Translations under genes and position numbers: made by a program | NCBI RefSeq assembly: GCF_038967635.1 | Contig: NZ_CP152413.1 | Span: 4,840,001-4,904,000 of the forward strand | DNA length: 64,000 nucleotides | Direction of reading: 5' to 3' | From: Bradyrhizobium sp. B124 | GTDB taxonomy: Bacteria; Pseudomonadota; Alphaproteobacteria; Rhizobiales; Xanthobacteraceae | The notes under the pieces: model-generated | Database searches by the model: none | Told to the model about the DNA's origin: nothing | Seen by the model: only the letters and a program-made list of their open reading frames with translations | Part shown: piece after piece, positions 27,710 through 36,510 of the stretch | Numbering within the stretch: the stretch's first letter is position 1 | Layout: every line of letters begins with the position of its first letter

Positions 27710-27747
27710 CCAGGGCGTGCACTCATCAATCCGCCATGCAGCTCTAC
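27710..27747 (+). repeat. Fragment of direct repeat A, copy 3
   Basis: CCAGGGCGTGCACTCATCAA and the next ~18 bp match the non-coding part of repeat A (20646-20682 and 24192-24230). Only this ~38-bp piece is present. It touches the stop codon end of the DUF2867 gene. Confidence 0.7.
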
Positions 27748-28268
27748 TGCAGTTGTGTTTGTGCACAGCGCGCCAGGTTGGCCCTGACCACGAGGTGATG
27801 AAAAGGCCTGATCGCGTTGAGATAGGTGAAGCCCAGGGCATTGTGGGTATGCACAACGGTTGTCGCGATGAGCAACGTGCCTGTTGGAGAATGGCGTCGG
27901 AGCAGAGATAGCCGGAAGTCCAGGTGTCGGTCATCCGTACCGAGCACAATTTCGTCCTTGCCCTCCCAGTGCACCGGGAAGAAGTCCACCCGTTCATGGC
28001 TGTCCGGGAACGTCCTGACCGTATCGGAGGTCTTGATGCCAAAGGGCGTAACCATGGCGTCGCGCAGCGCGATCAACGCCTTTTGCCACGCGGGTGGATT
28101 GACGAGTGTCCGCGTCGCCAGCTCGCGCATGCTCGACTGTTCCGATGCACTCAAGTCGATGCTGTAGCTATCGAGTAAACTGGCGTTCTCGTACCAGCTC
28201 GCCACGACACTTTCCGACGGCGGCGTCGTCCGGCGTACCTGCGGTTTGCGGTCTAAACCCATGCTCAT
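27744..28268 (-). CDS. DUF2867-family protein
   Basis: The 174-residue protein reads [65 protein letters not shown] and [15 protein letters not shown]. These are the successive motifs of the DUF2867 family, soluble alpha/beta proteins of the SRPBCC type. Some homologues are fused to NAD(P)-binding domains, but the biochemical role is unknown. The start at 28268 gives a normal length; MGLDRK, two codons in, is possible. Confidence 0.72.
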   Translation of the reverse strand: MSMGLDRKPQVRRTTPPSESVVASWYENASLLDSYSIDLSASEQSSMRELATRTLVNPPAWQKALIALRDAMVTPFGIKTSDTVRTFPDSHERVDFFPVHWEGKDEIVLGTDDRHLDFRLSLLRRHSPTGTLLIATTVVHTHNALGFTYLNAIRPFHHLVVRANLARCAQTQLQ

Positions 28269-28747
28269 GACGATGTCACCTATTCAAGGGGCCAATAGGA
28301 AGAGCCATTCTCAGTTTTAGACGCGAGTAATTTACCTACGCTGAGCTCGCAACTCGTCGCTGGTTTGCAGGTCTTCAATCTACGGTGATCGGCGCGGGGT
28401 CTCAAGGCCGATTGCGGCTAGCTGCATTGAGAAGGAAGTCCGGTTGAGTCATTCTCGACCGATTTCAACGTGGCTTCGCGATGTCCGCTTATTCTCCGGA
28501 AGCGGACATCGGACCGCTGGCGGTTATGAGTACGCGCCCTAACGACCGCGAGGGACGCTGCGCTCCCTCTCCCGCTTGCGGGGAGGGCTGGGGTGGGGGT
28601 ATCGCCGCGAATCCCATCGTGCATGGTACGAAAGTAGGCACCGGCGACAACGGTCGAGGTACGAATACCGGCGGCAACAACACCCGGTTGTTAAGCTTTT
28701 TCTGAGACTTTCCGGCCAGCGCTAATGCCTGGAGTTCCACTGGCCCC
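28269..28747. other. Intergenic region with a perfect hairpin and a partial repeat D
   Basis: No gene is supported. At 28480-28510 GATGTCCGCTT and AAGCGGACATC form a perfect 11-bp stem with a 9-nt loop; related GATGTCCG boxes occur at 26573, 27101 and 24243. At 28564-28600 the sequence TCCCTCTCCCGCTTGCGGGG is a partial copy of repeat D. The chemoreceptor promoter must lie at the right end. Confidence 0.6.
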
Positions 28748-30715
28748 ATGTTCAAGCTTCGATCGATTGCCGCCCGCCTGATCCTGGCGATTTCACTGAC
28801 CGTTGCCGTCGCCTGCGCCATCCTCGGCAGCTTCTGCATCAGCCAGCAGCGCACGCTGACGCGGCTCGCGCTCGATCAGCAGCTCAAGCTGCAGTATGAC
28901 AGTGTGATTGCGGCGATCGAATACGAAGGCCGCGCGGCATTGGCCGTCAGTTCCGCCATTGCGGCGCTGCCGCCGGTCGGCGACGCGATCGTCAGGAACG
29001 ATCGCGAGGCCCTTGCGGCGCTGCTCGGCGATGCCAACAAGGCGCTGATCGCGCAGGGCATCCCGCTGATTACGTTCCAGACACCCCCGGCGCTATCGTT
29101 CTACCGCGTGCACGCGCCCAAGGTCTTCGGCGACGACGTATCCGGGCGCCGCACGACCGTGGTCGAGGCAATCAGGAGCGGCCGGTCAATCGTCGGCGTC
29201 GAGCCCGGCCGCGAGGCACTCGGCATCTTCGGCATGACCCCGATCATCCGCGACGGCAAAAGCATCGCCAATGTCGACATCGGCGCCGCCTTCGGTAAGG
29301 AATTCGTCGACCGCGCCAAGAAGCGCTTCGGCATCGACCTCGCCGTGCATTCCTTCGACGGCCAGACCTTCAAGCGGCTGTCCTCGACCTTCGGCGACAC
29401 CGTGGTCGCGACCCAGGACGAGCTCAAGGGCGTGATGAACGGCGCAGCCCTGCTGCGCGACGCGAAGCTCGATGGCCACGCGGTAGAGCTCTATCTCGGG
29501 CAGATCAAGAACTATGCCGGCGAGCCGGTCGCCGTGCTCGAGATCATCAAGGACACCAGCGACTATGAAGCGGCCGCGGCGAGCGCGCAGCGCAATCTGA
29601 TCCTCGGTACCGTCGCGATCCTGGCCGCGGCCGTGTTGCTCGCGTTCCTGCTCGGCCGCGGCCTGTCACGGCCGCTCATCGCGATCACCGCGGTCATGAA
29701 CCGGCTGTCCAGCGGCGACACCAGCGTCACGATATCAGGCAGCGAGCGGCGCGACGAGCTCGGCACGATGGCGAAGGCGGTCGACGTGTTCCGCCGCGGC
29801 ATGCTCGAAACCTCTTCTCTGCGCGATGCACAGGAGGCCGACAAGCTGAAGGCTGCGGCCGACAAGCAGGCGCTGCAGCGGCAGATGGCCGACCGCTTCG
29901 AAGCCGACGTCAAGGGCATGGTCGCCGCCGTCGCGCAGTCGTCGAGCGCCATGCAGCGCGTCGCCAGCGAGATCACCACCAGCGTCAACGGCACCTCCGA
30001 ACGGACTGCGGCGGCAGCCGCCGCGTCCGAGGAGGCGTCGGCCAGCGTCAATGCGGTCGCAGCCGCCACCGAAGAGCTGGCCTCCTCGATCACCGAGATC
30101 GGCCGCCAGGTCACCCATTCCAGCCGCGTCGCCGACAATGCCGTGGCCAAGGCGATGGAGACCACCGAGATGGTGACGAGCCTTGCCGCATCCGCGGAGA
30201 AGATCGGCGACGTGCTGCGCCTGATCAGCGCGATCGCGAGCCAGACCAACCTGCTGGCGCTCAACGCCACCATCGAGGCCGCCCGCGCCGGCGAGGCCGG
30301 CCGCGGCTTTGCCGTGGTCGCCGCCGAAGTGAAGGGACTGGCGAGCCAGACCGCGAAGGCGACCGAGGAGATCGCCGGCCAGGTCGGCGCGATCCAGTCC
30401 GCCACCGGCAATTGCGTCAGCGCGATCGGCGACATCAGCGGCACCATCCGCGAGATCTCGGGCATCGCCACCGCGATCGCGGCCGCCGTCGAGCAGCAGG
30501 ACTCGGCGACGCGGGAGATCGCCCGCAGCGTCCAGCAGGCGTCCTCCGGCACGGTCGAGGTCTCCGCCAACATCGCAGGCGCCAGCGAAGCCGCCGGCCA
30601 GTCCCGCGCCCTCACCGGCAATGTGCTGGATACCTCGAGCCAGCTCGGCGATCACGCCTCCGCGCTGTCGCACAGCGTCGACACGTTCCTCGCCGGCCTG
30701 CGCAACGCGGCCTGA
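28748..30715 (+). CDS. Methyl-accepting chemotaxis protein
   Basis: The 655-residue receptor has an N-terminal transmembrane helix ([17 protein letters not shown]) and a periplasmic sensor of ~250 residues resembling Cache domains ([20 protein letters not shown]). A second helix at about 280-300 ([20 protein letters not shown]) and HAMP follow. The cytoplasmic signalling domain has the conserved tip [20 protein letters not shown] and FAVVAAEVK. It would control CheA/CheW and flagellar motors. It lacks an obvious C-terminal CheR-binding pentapeptide, and no che gene is adjacent. The ligand is unknown. Confidence 0.94.
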   Translation: MFKLRSIAARLILAISLTVAVACAILGSFCISQQRTLTRLALDQQLKLQYDSVIAAIEYEGRAALAVSSAIAALPPVGDAIVRNDREALAALLGDANKALIAQGIPLITFQTPPALSFYRVHAPKVFGDDVSGRRTTVVEAIRSGRSIVGVEPGREALGIFGMTPIIRDGKSIANVDIGAAFGKEFVDRAKKRFGIDLAVHSFDGQTFKRLSSTFGDTVVATQDELKGVMNGAALLRDAKLDGHAVELYLGQIKNYAGEPVAVLEIIKDTSDYEAAAASAQRNLILGTVAILAAAVLLAFLLGRGLSRPLIAITAVMNRLSSGDTSVTISGSERRDELGTMAKAVDVFRRGMLETSSLRDAQEADKLKAAADKQALQRQMADRFEADVKGMVAAVAQSSSAMQRVASEITTSVNGTSERTAAAAAASEEASASVNAVAAATEELASSITEIGRQVTHSSRVADNAVAKAMETTEMVTSLAASAEKIGDVLRLISAIASQTNLLALNATIEAARAGEAGRGFAVVAAEVKGLASQTAKATEEIAGQVGAIQSATGNCVSAIGDISGTIREISGIATAIAAAVEQQDSATREIARSVQQASSGTVEVSANIAGASEAAGQSRALTGNVLDTSSQLGDHASALSHSVDTFLAGLRNAA

Positions 30716-30785
30716 CCGGCGGGCTATGTGTCGTTGAAGGCGCTGTGGTAGATTGACGCGATACGTCGTCCTCGCGGAGCCCTCC

Positions 30786-31232
30786 ATGCGCAAGCCGGCA
30801 ACGTCGACCAGCAAGGCGGCACGACGCCCGCAGGCGAAAGCGGCGAACGCGCTGTTCGACGCCTACCCCGCCCCCGTCAAAGCCAAGCTGCTGGCGCTGC
30901 GGCGCCTGATCTTCGACACCGCGAAGGCAACCAGGGGCGTTGGCGCGCTGGAAGAGACGCTGAAGTGGGGGCAGCCGAGCTACCTTACGCCGGAGACCGG
31001 CAGCGGCAGCACGGTCCGGATCGATCAGGTGAAGCCCGCCGCCGACCAGGTCGCGGTCTACTTCCACTGCCAGACCAATCTGGTCGAGACCTTCCGCGAG
31101 CTCTATCCCGAGCTCAGCTACAGTGGCAACCGCGCGATCCTGCTCGATGTCGCGGCCAAGCTTCCGGAGCCCGCGCTGCGCCACTGCGTGGCGCTGGCGC
31201 TGACTTATCACCTGAAGAAGAAAGCGACGTAG
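30786..31232 (+). CDS. DUF1801-domain protein
   Basis: ATG 30786 has a GCGGAG site upstream. The 148-residue product contains LFDAYPAPVKAKLLALRRLI, EETLKWGQPSYL and VAVYFHCQTNLVETFRELYP, characteristic of the small DUF1801 (YdhG-like) family. These are alpha/beta proteins related to iron-sulphur-carrier YdhG, with no firm biochemical role. A lysine-rich N-terminus is probably disordered. The upstream TTG at 30753 adds 11 residues that lack homology. Repeat D follows. Confidence 0.78.
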   Translation: MRKPATSTSKAARRPQAKAANALFDAYPAPVKAKLLALRRLIFDTAKATRGVGALEETLKWGQPSYLTPETGSGSTVRIDQVKPAADQVAVYFHCQTNLVETFRELYPELSYSGNRAILLDVAAKLPEPALRHCVALALTYHLKKKAT

Positions 31233-31255
31233 GGCGTGATAGCGACGGCGGCACC

Positions 31256-31400
31256 TCCCTCTCCCCGTTCTTACGGGGAGAGGGTTGGCGAGGTGCCGTC
31301 TCCGCGCAAACGGTGACAGCTGTGTTTGCGGAGGCTCCCCCTCACCCGGAACGCATCTAACGATCCGTTCCGACCTCTCCCCGCACGCGGGGCGAGGTAA
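31256..31400. repeat. Repeat D, copy 1
   Basis: The element opens with the hairpin CCCTCTCCCCGT...ACGGGGAGAGGG. It ends CCTCTCCCCGCACGCGGGGC. The same sequence recurs at 57173-57319 with scattered changes, and a short part at 28564-28600. It separates convergent genes. Confidence 0.85.
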
Positions 31401-31448
31401 GCCGAGCGCAACGCTCGGTCGAGGTAACATTTCTCGCTCAAGGCTTCG

Positions 31449-33641
31449 CTACGCCGCCGTCGCGACGCGCTGCGCCTTCAGCAGGCTGATGACCTCGGCA
31501 TTCGGCCGCGCGCGGCTGAACAGGAAGCCCTGGCCCTCGTGGCAGCCCTCGGCGCGCAGGCAGCTCAGCTCCGCCTCGGTCTCGACGCCCTCGGCAGTGA
31601 TGGTGACGCCGAGTCCCACGCCGAGGCTGACGATCGAGCGCACGATCGCCTGCGCGTCCGGGTTCGCGCCGAGGTCGCGCACGAACGACTGGTCGATCTT
31701 GATCTTGTCGAACGGAAAGCTGCGCAGATAGCTGAGGCTCGAATAGCCGGTGCCGAAATCGTCCATCGACATCCGCACCCCGAGCGCGCGCAGCGCATGC
31801 AGCGTCGCCAGCACCTGGCTGCTCTTCTCGAGCAGCAGCGTCTCGGTGATTTCGAGCTCGAGCCGCCGCGCCGGCAGGCCGGATTGCCGCAAGGCGTCGG
31901 TGATCAGGGCCAGCAGATTGCCGGTGCGGAATTGCAGCGGCGACAGATTGACCGCGACGCGGACGTCGTCGGGCCATTGCGCCGCGTCCCTGCAGGCGCG
32001 ATGCAGCATCAGCGCGCCCAACGGATTGATCAGGCCGGTCTCCTCTGCCACCGGGATGAACTCGCCGGGCGAGATCATGCCGCGCTCCGGATGCGGCCAA
32101 CGCACCAGCGCCTCGAAGCCGGTGATGCGTCCGCTGGTGAGATCGACCAGCGGCTGGTAATAGGGCCGCAGACCTTCGTTCTGAATCGCATCGCGCAGAT
32201 CGATCTCGATCTTGCGGCGGCTCTGAGCGCGTGCATCCATCTCGGCTTCAAAGAAGGAGAAGGTGCCGCGGAATTCGCTCTTGGCACGCGACAGCGCCAT
32301 GTCGGCGCTCTTCAAGAGCTTTTCGGAATCCTCGCCGTCGCCGGGCGACATCGCGATCCCGATGCTGGCGCCGACCACCACCGAATGGCCATCGAGCAGA
32401 TAGGGCTCGCCGATCGCATCCAGGATCCGCCGCGCCAGCAGCACCGCGTCCTCAGGCCGCATCACGCCGCCCTGCACGATGGTGAATTCATCGGAGTTGA
32501 GCCGGGCCAGCGCGTCTTCCTCGCGCAGCGTCGAGCGCAGGCGCTTGGCGACCCCGCGCAACAGCTTGTCGCCGATGCCGTGGCCGAGCGTGTCGTTGAC
32601 CGCCTTGAAATTGTCGAGCCCGAGCATCAGCACCGCGACCTTGTCGGTCGAGCGGCGGGTGTGCTGCAGCATATCTTCCATCTGCTGGCGCAGCAGATTG
32701 CGGTTCGGCAGGCCGGTCAGGCTATCGTGCTGGGCCATGAAGGCCAGCCGCGCCTCGGCGCGCTTGCGTTCGGTGATGTCCATCAGCGCGAGCAGCATCG
32801 CCGGCTGATCGCCATGCATCAATTGGCGCGAATAGATCGCCAGGTCGATCAGCGTGCCGTCCGCGCGCACATGCTTCCAGGTTCGCGCCGCCTGCTCGTC
32901 GCTGCTGCGGCCGGCGGCCCAGGGCAGCTCGGCATCGAACGCCTGCAGGCTCTTGATCGTCATCTTCTCGAATTCGGCGCGGACATAGCCGTAATGCGCG
33001 ATCGCGGCGTCGTTGACTGCGAGGATCTTTTCACCATCGAGCGCGCACAGGATCATCGGCACCGGATTGCCGTCGAACAGCAGGCGGAACGACGCCTCGC
33101 GCTGTTTCAGTTCGGTGATGTCGACGCGCAGCCCGACGATGCCGCCATCTGCGGTCAACCGCTCCTCGATCAGGACCACGCGGCCATCGGCCAGGACCTG
33201 CTCATGCCGCTCGCCCGGCTGGTACATCTTCTCGAGCCGCTCGGCGATCCACTCCTCTTCGCGACCGGCCGCCTCGGGATAGTCGCCGCGCGCGACGCCG
33301 ACGCGGATGGTGTCTTCCAGGCGCGCACCTTGCTCGAACAGGTCGGAACTGCGCTTGTAGATTTCCGAGTATTTCTTGTTCCAGAGGGTGTAGCGGCCTT
33401 CGGGGTCCAGGAACACGATGCCTTGCGGCAGGATGTCGATCGCCTCACGCAGCCGCGCATTGGACTTGCGGGCCTCGGCGATCGCCGCATCGGCCTGCGC
33501 GCGCTGGCGCACCAGTTCGCCGATCTCGACGGCGGTCCGGCGCGAACTGCCGGACATCTTCGGCATCGGCCTGGGCCGGCGGCCCTGAGGACCGGACAGT
33601 TTGGCCTGCTTCGGTTTCTTGGTCTTTTTCGGCCGCATCAT
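31449..33641 (-). CDS. PAS-PAS-GGDEF-EAL protein with degenerate GGDEF (probable c-di-GMP phosphodiesterase)
   Basis: The 730-residue cytoplasmic protein has a lysine-rich N-terminus, a short coiled coil, two PAS domains (about 60-185 and 185-300), a GGDEF domain and an EAL domain. The GGDEF loop reads LARLNSDEFTIV, so both glycines are replaced, while the RxxD site (REED) five residues earlier is kept. The EAL domain retains its catalytic set: FEALVRW, VNLSPLQF, ELEITETLLL, MDDFGTGYSSL, IKIDQSFV and TAEGVETEAEL. It therefore probably hydrolyses c-di-GMP, with GGDEF acting as a sensor. MMRPKKTKK at 33641 is a likelier start than 33665. Confidence 0.9.
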   Translation of the reverse strand: MMRPKKTKKPKQAKLSGPQGRRPRPMPKMSGSSRRTAVEIGELVRQRAQADAAIAEARKSNARLREAIDILPQGIVFLDPEGRYTLWNKKYSEIYKRSSDLFEQGARLEDTIRVGVARGDYPEAAGREEEWIAERLEKMYQPGERHEQVLADGRVVLIEERLTADGGIVGLRVDITELKQREASFRLLFDGNPVPMILCALDGEKILAVNDAAIAHYGYVRAEFEKMTIKSLQAFDAELPWAAGRSSDEQAARTWKHVRADGTLIDLAIYSRQLMHGDQPAMLLALMDITERKRAEARLAFMAQHDSLTGLPNRNLLRQQMEDMLQHTRRSTDKVAVLMLGLDNFKAVNDTLGHGIGDKLLRGVAKRLRSTLREEDALARLNSDEFTIVQGGVMRPEDAVLLARRILDAIGEPYLLDGHSVVVGASIGIAMSPGDGEDSEKLLKSADMALSRAKSEFRGTFSFFEAEMDARAQSRRKIEIDLRDAIQNEGLRPYYQPLVDLTSGRITGFEALVRWPHPERGMISPGEFIPVAEETGLINPLGALMLHRACRDAAQWPDDVRVAVNLSPLQFRTGNLLALITDALRQSGLPARRLELEITETLLLEKSSQVLATLHALRALGVRMSMDDFGTGYSSLSYLRSFPFDKIKIDQSFVRDLGANPDAQAIVRSIVSLGVGLGVTITAEGVETEAELSCLRAEGCHEGQGFLFSRARPNAEVISLLKAQRVATAA

Positions 33642-33665
33642 CGGTATCGCACGCCCCACGCGCAT

Positions 33666-34033
33666 TCCAGTTCGACGGCATTTCTGCGATAAGTGTCTGA
33701 AAAATTGGTATCTCTCGGCGAATAGCTGCGCTGCCTGAGAAAGCCGTACCTGCCCGCTTTGCAGGCGAGCTCACGCCGGATGCGAGTAGCTCGCGGGTGT
33801 GCACGCGGCGAACAGCGCAGATTTGCGGCGTGGACCCGCCGGAGCATGGTGAAGAAAGGGTAAATCGGCGCGCAACTGCACAATGAACGCGCCGGATGCG
33901 GCTCAAGCGCATCAATGTTTGTCAGCGTGTGACAGGGTTATCGCAGGGTTAAGGCACCGCCCGTTTGCGCGCGAGCGGCGAGCCAGAGCTTGGGTTCTGA
34001 TTGAATCAGAACCGAAGCTCTAGATTCTTGTTT
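33666..34033. other. Intergenic region, nothing recognised
   Basis: This stretch should contain the promoter of the GGDEF-EAL gene. I see no gene, RNA or strong hairpin, apart from the palindromic hexamer-rich segment GGTTCTGATTGAATCAGAACC (about 33993-34013), a near-perfect 9-bp stem just before repeat F. Confidence 0.5.
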
Positions 34034-34086
34034 TGACGCGTTTTCCTCACGCGAACCGATGTCCACTTCGCTCGCAAACGCTTTAG
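34034..34086. repeat. Repeat F, copy 1
   Basis: TGACGCGTTTTCCTCACGCG through AAACGCTTTAG matches 40137-40189 with about six changes in 53 bp. Its right end contains the stop codon of the leftward L,D-transpeptidase gene. Read leftward, the inverted GCGTTTTC/GAAAACGC-like ends could form a terminator hairpin. Confidence 0.85.
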
Positions 34087-34523
34087 TTGGTGATCTCGAT
34101 CCGCGTGCCGCCGCGGCCACTGCGCTCGACCAGCCCGTAGAGCTGTGCGGCGTGCGAGGGATGCAGGCGCACGCAGCCATGCGAGGCCGGTCCGCCGAGA
34201 CGCGTGAGTTCGTAGGTGCCGTGGATGGCGAAGCCGCCGTGGAAGAAGATCGCGTACGGCATCGGCGAGTTGTAGTATTTGCGCGAGTACCAGCGGCGCG
34301 CCATCATCTGCGGGCGGAACACGCCGTTCGGCGTGCCGTAACCGCGGCGCCCGGTCGACACCGGCCAGTTATAGCGCGTCGCGCCGTCGACGCTGACCGC
34401 CATACGCTGCGCTGATTTGTCGATGTGAACGACGACGTCGGCTCGCGCCGGAGAGAGTGCCAATGTCGACGCGGCAATCGCGGCGGCAAACACCGGCCGT
34501 ACGCAACATACGCTTGTCATCAA
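34083..34523 (-). CDS. L,D-transpeptidase (YkuD domain), secreted
   Basis: The enzyme cross-links peptidoglycan peptides or attaches proteins to them in the periplasm. The 146-residue protein has a signal peptide (cleavage near PARA-DV) and a YkuD domain with HGTYELTRLGGPASHGCVRL; Cys117 is the nucleophile, with His101 and His115. It is a single-domain form without LysM or other binding modules. The stop codon lies within repeat F. mepA, another murein enzyme, starts 190 bp away in the opposite direction. Confidence 0.92.
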   Translation of the reverse strand: MMTSVCCVRPVFAAAIAASTLALSPARADVVVHIDKSAQRMAVSVDGATRYNWPVSTGRRGYGTPNGVFRPQMMARRWYSRKYYNSPMPYAIFFHGGFAIHGTYELTRLGGPASHGCVRLHPSHAAQLYGLVERSGRGGTRIEITN

Positions 34524-34712
34524 AACGCCTGCCTGAAATGATTGCGCGCATGATGTCGCCTGCCACGCGCGCTTGTAAAGTGGCGTGGATCACATGCGCC
34601 GGGAAGCCGCGGGTCATCTTGATCCGCCTTGTGGGCGATCAAGCAAATGGGATGAAAGCGCGGTTGGCCTGCTTCGAATCCATGTTAGCCTTGCGCCGAC
34701 AGAGTGATCCGA

Positions 34713-35660
34713 ATGACACCCCGCCCGCGTCTGATCCCGCTCCTGATCTCGACCCTCCTCGCCTGCAGCATCTCCGCGCGTGCGCAGGACAAGGGCTCGC
34801 TCAATCCGCAGCCATTGCCGCCGCTCGCTAACCCCAGCGATCCAACGATCGGGGCGAAGCAGCTGTTCGCGCGCAAGGTGCTGCCGGCGGCGCTGCCGAC
34901 CCAATCGATCGGCGGCTACACCAAGGGCTGTCTTGCCGGCGCCGCGCAGATGCCGCTCAACGGCGACACCTGGCAAGTGATGCGCCTGTCGCGCAACCGC
35001 TATTGGGGTCACCCCAACATGATCGCGCTCCTGAAGCGGCTGGCGGCCAACGCACACAGGGACGCCGGCTGGCCCGGCATCCTGGTCGGCGACATCGGCC
35101 AGCCGCGCGGCGGCCCCGCGCTCTCCGGCCATGCCAGTCACCAGATCGGGCTCGACGCCGACATCTGGCTGACGCCGATGCCCGATCGCAAATTGTCGCG
35201 CGAGGACCGCGAGGAGATGTCGGCGGTGATGATGGTGCGCGACGACCGGCTCGATATCGATCCGCGCGTGTTCACGCCGGCTCATGTGCTGGTCCTCCGC
35301 GACGCGGCGCGCGAGCCTGCCGTGCAGCGCATCTTCGTAAACCCGGCGATCAAGAAGGCGCTATGCCGCGAGGCCAAGGGCGACCGCGGCTGGTTGTCAA
35401 AGATCCGGCCGTGGTGGGGCCACGACTACCACTTCCACATCCGCATGCGGTGTCCGTCCGGCAGCCCGGCATGCGAGGGGCAGAAACCGCAGACGGAGGG
35501 CGAGGGCTGCAAGCCGTCCGATCTCGCCTTCTGGTTCAAGGACTCGGTGCTGCATCCGAAGCCTCCGCCGAAGCCGCCGAAGCCGCGCCCGCCGATGACG
35601 CTGGCGCAGATGCCGGCGGCCTGCAAGACGGTGCTGAACGGAGCCGACGCCAAGCAGTAA
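34713..35660 (+). CDS. mepA: Penicillin-insensitive murein endopeptidase
   Basis: MepA is a periplasmic LAS-family zinc endopeptidase that cuts D-Ala-mDAP cross-links. From ATG 34713 it has 315 residues: a signal peptide to about 25, then the zinc motif SGHASHQIGLDADIW (His143, Asp150 among the ligands) and WWGHDYHFHIRM with the third ligand. Cysteines near the C-terminus (MRCPSGSPACEGQ, GCKPSDL) agree with the family. A Pro/Lys-rich tail (KPPPKPPKPRPP) follows the enzyme core. GTG 34704 in the same frame is an alternative start. Confidence 0.93.
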   Translation: MTPRPRLIPLLISTLLACSISARAQDKGSLNPQPLPPLANPSDPTIGAKQLFARKVLPAALPTQSIGGYTKGCLAGAAQMPLNGDTWQVMRLSRNRYWGHPNMIALLKRLAANAHRDAGWPGILVGDIGQPRGGPALSGHASHQIGLDADIWLTPMPDRKLSREDREEMSAVMMVRDDRLDIDPRVFTPAHVLVLRDAAREPAVQRIFVNPAIKKALCREAKGDRGWLSKIRPWWGHDYHFHIRMRCPSGSPACEGQKPQTEGEGCKPSDLAFWFKDSVLHPKPPPKPPKPRPPMTLAQMPAACKTVLNGADAKQ

Positions 35661-35809
35661 TATTCAAAGCAATAACATCTTTGTCAGGCGGCTTTTCCGG
35701 CCGGCTCGAACTGCGTTATGATTGCGCGTCGTCGCGCCGTAAGCGCGTTCGAGCGATGGATCGGGGCCGCTGATCTCTCTTCATCCGTCACAATTGCATT
35801 GGACCAGTC

Positions 35810-36319
35810 TTGCGCAAATCGCTCCTCGCCGCATCGCTCCTGCTTGCCTCAGTTCCCGCCTTCGCGGCGGAAGAGCCGAGCGGCTGCGACAAATTCAAAT
35901 GGTCGATCGACCGCGCACGCGCCGCGCTCACCGCGCCCGATCGCGCCAAGCTTGCCTCGGGCAGCGAACAGGCCGCACTGCTGCCGACCGCCATCACGCT
36001 GGCGCTGGTCGCGCCCGGCGAGGCCAAACTGCCGAGCCCGCCCGAGCGCGCACCGAAGGACGGCACCTTCGCCGGCTTCACCAGCTTCAAAGCCGCCCCG
36101 AAGGCCGGGCTCTATACCGTCAGCCTGTCGGCCGGGGCCTGGGTCGACCTGGTGCAGGACGGGCATTTCCTGAAGCCGAAGGCCTTCAGCGGCGCGACCG
36201 ACTGCGACGGGATCCGCAAGACCATGAAATATGACCTCGCCGCCAGCCCCTTCGTGCTGCAGGTCAGCGGCTCAAAAGAGAACTCGCTGTCGATCGCGAT
36301 CCAGCCGTCGGACGAATAG
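35810..36319 (+). CDS. Periplasmic protein of unknown function (169 aa)
   Basis: The TTG start at 35810 gives a clean signal peptide (MRKSLLAASLLLASVPAFAA). The mature protein contains CDKFKWSIDRARAALTAPD, GLYTVSLSAGAWVDLVQDG and DCDGIRKTMKYDLAASPFVL. Two cysteines could form a disulphide. The strand-rich C-terminal half ends LQVSGSKENSLSIAI. No family name can be given. It is a single gene between mepA and the mod operon. Confidence 0.7.
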   Translation: MRKSLLAASLLLASVPAFAAEEPSGCDKFKWSIDRARAALTAPDRAKLASGSEQAALLPTAITLALVAPGEAKLPSPPERAPKDGTFAGFTSFKAAPKAGLYTVSLSAGAWVDLVQDGHFLKPKAFSGATDCDGIRKTMKYDLAASPFVLQVSGSKENSLSIAIQPSDE

Positions 36320-36510
36320 CACGACCGGTTAGACAAACGGTCGCCTTTACCGTAAGTCCCAGCCTGCTATGTTTGCAGTGCGATATCCCCGAGGACCGTA
36401 AGTCCTTCGGGGACCAGCGGAACAGCGCTTCCGTCCGTCGCGCCCAGAACCCACCCAACGCCTGGTTTGCGCGCGCTTGTTCGTGCGTGAGCTCGCACGG
36501 AGCGCTTTCC
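36320..36510 (+). promoter_or_regulatory. Leader of modA with two hairpins
   Basis: CGACCG...CGGTCG (36322-36343) lies right after the upstream stop. A stronger hairpin, CCCCGAGGAC-CGTAA-GTCCTTCGGGG (36387-36412), lies about 100 nt before the modA start. Neither is followed by a T-run. A clear ModE operator was not found. The second hairpin could be a leader element controlling modABC; this is inference. Confidence 0.4.

Noticed and set aside
20741..28747. Insertion sequence, phage or integron in the accessory region
   Set aside because: I looked for transposase, integrase or phage motifs on both strands and saw none; only repeats and small genes support mobility.
31539..33692. 717-residue open frame antisense to the GGDEF-EAL gene
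   Set aside because: Arg/His/Gln/Leu-rich composition typical of the complement of a GC-rich gene; no motif, and the opposite strand encodes clear PAS, GGDEF and EAL domains.
36320..36420. Molybdenum-cofactor riboswitch before modA
   Set aside because: Hairpins are present, but I cannot match the conserved Moco RNA core, so only a generic leader structure is claimed.
36373..36510. Upstream start for modA
   Set aside because: It would bury the signal peptide 46 residues inside the protein and run through the leader hairpin.
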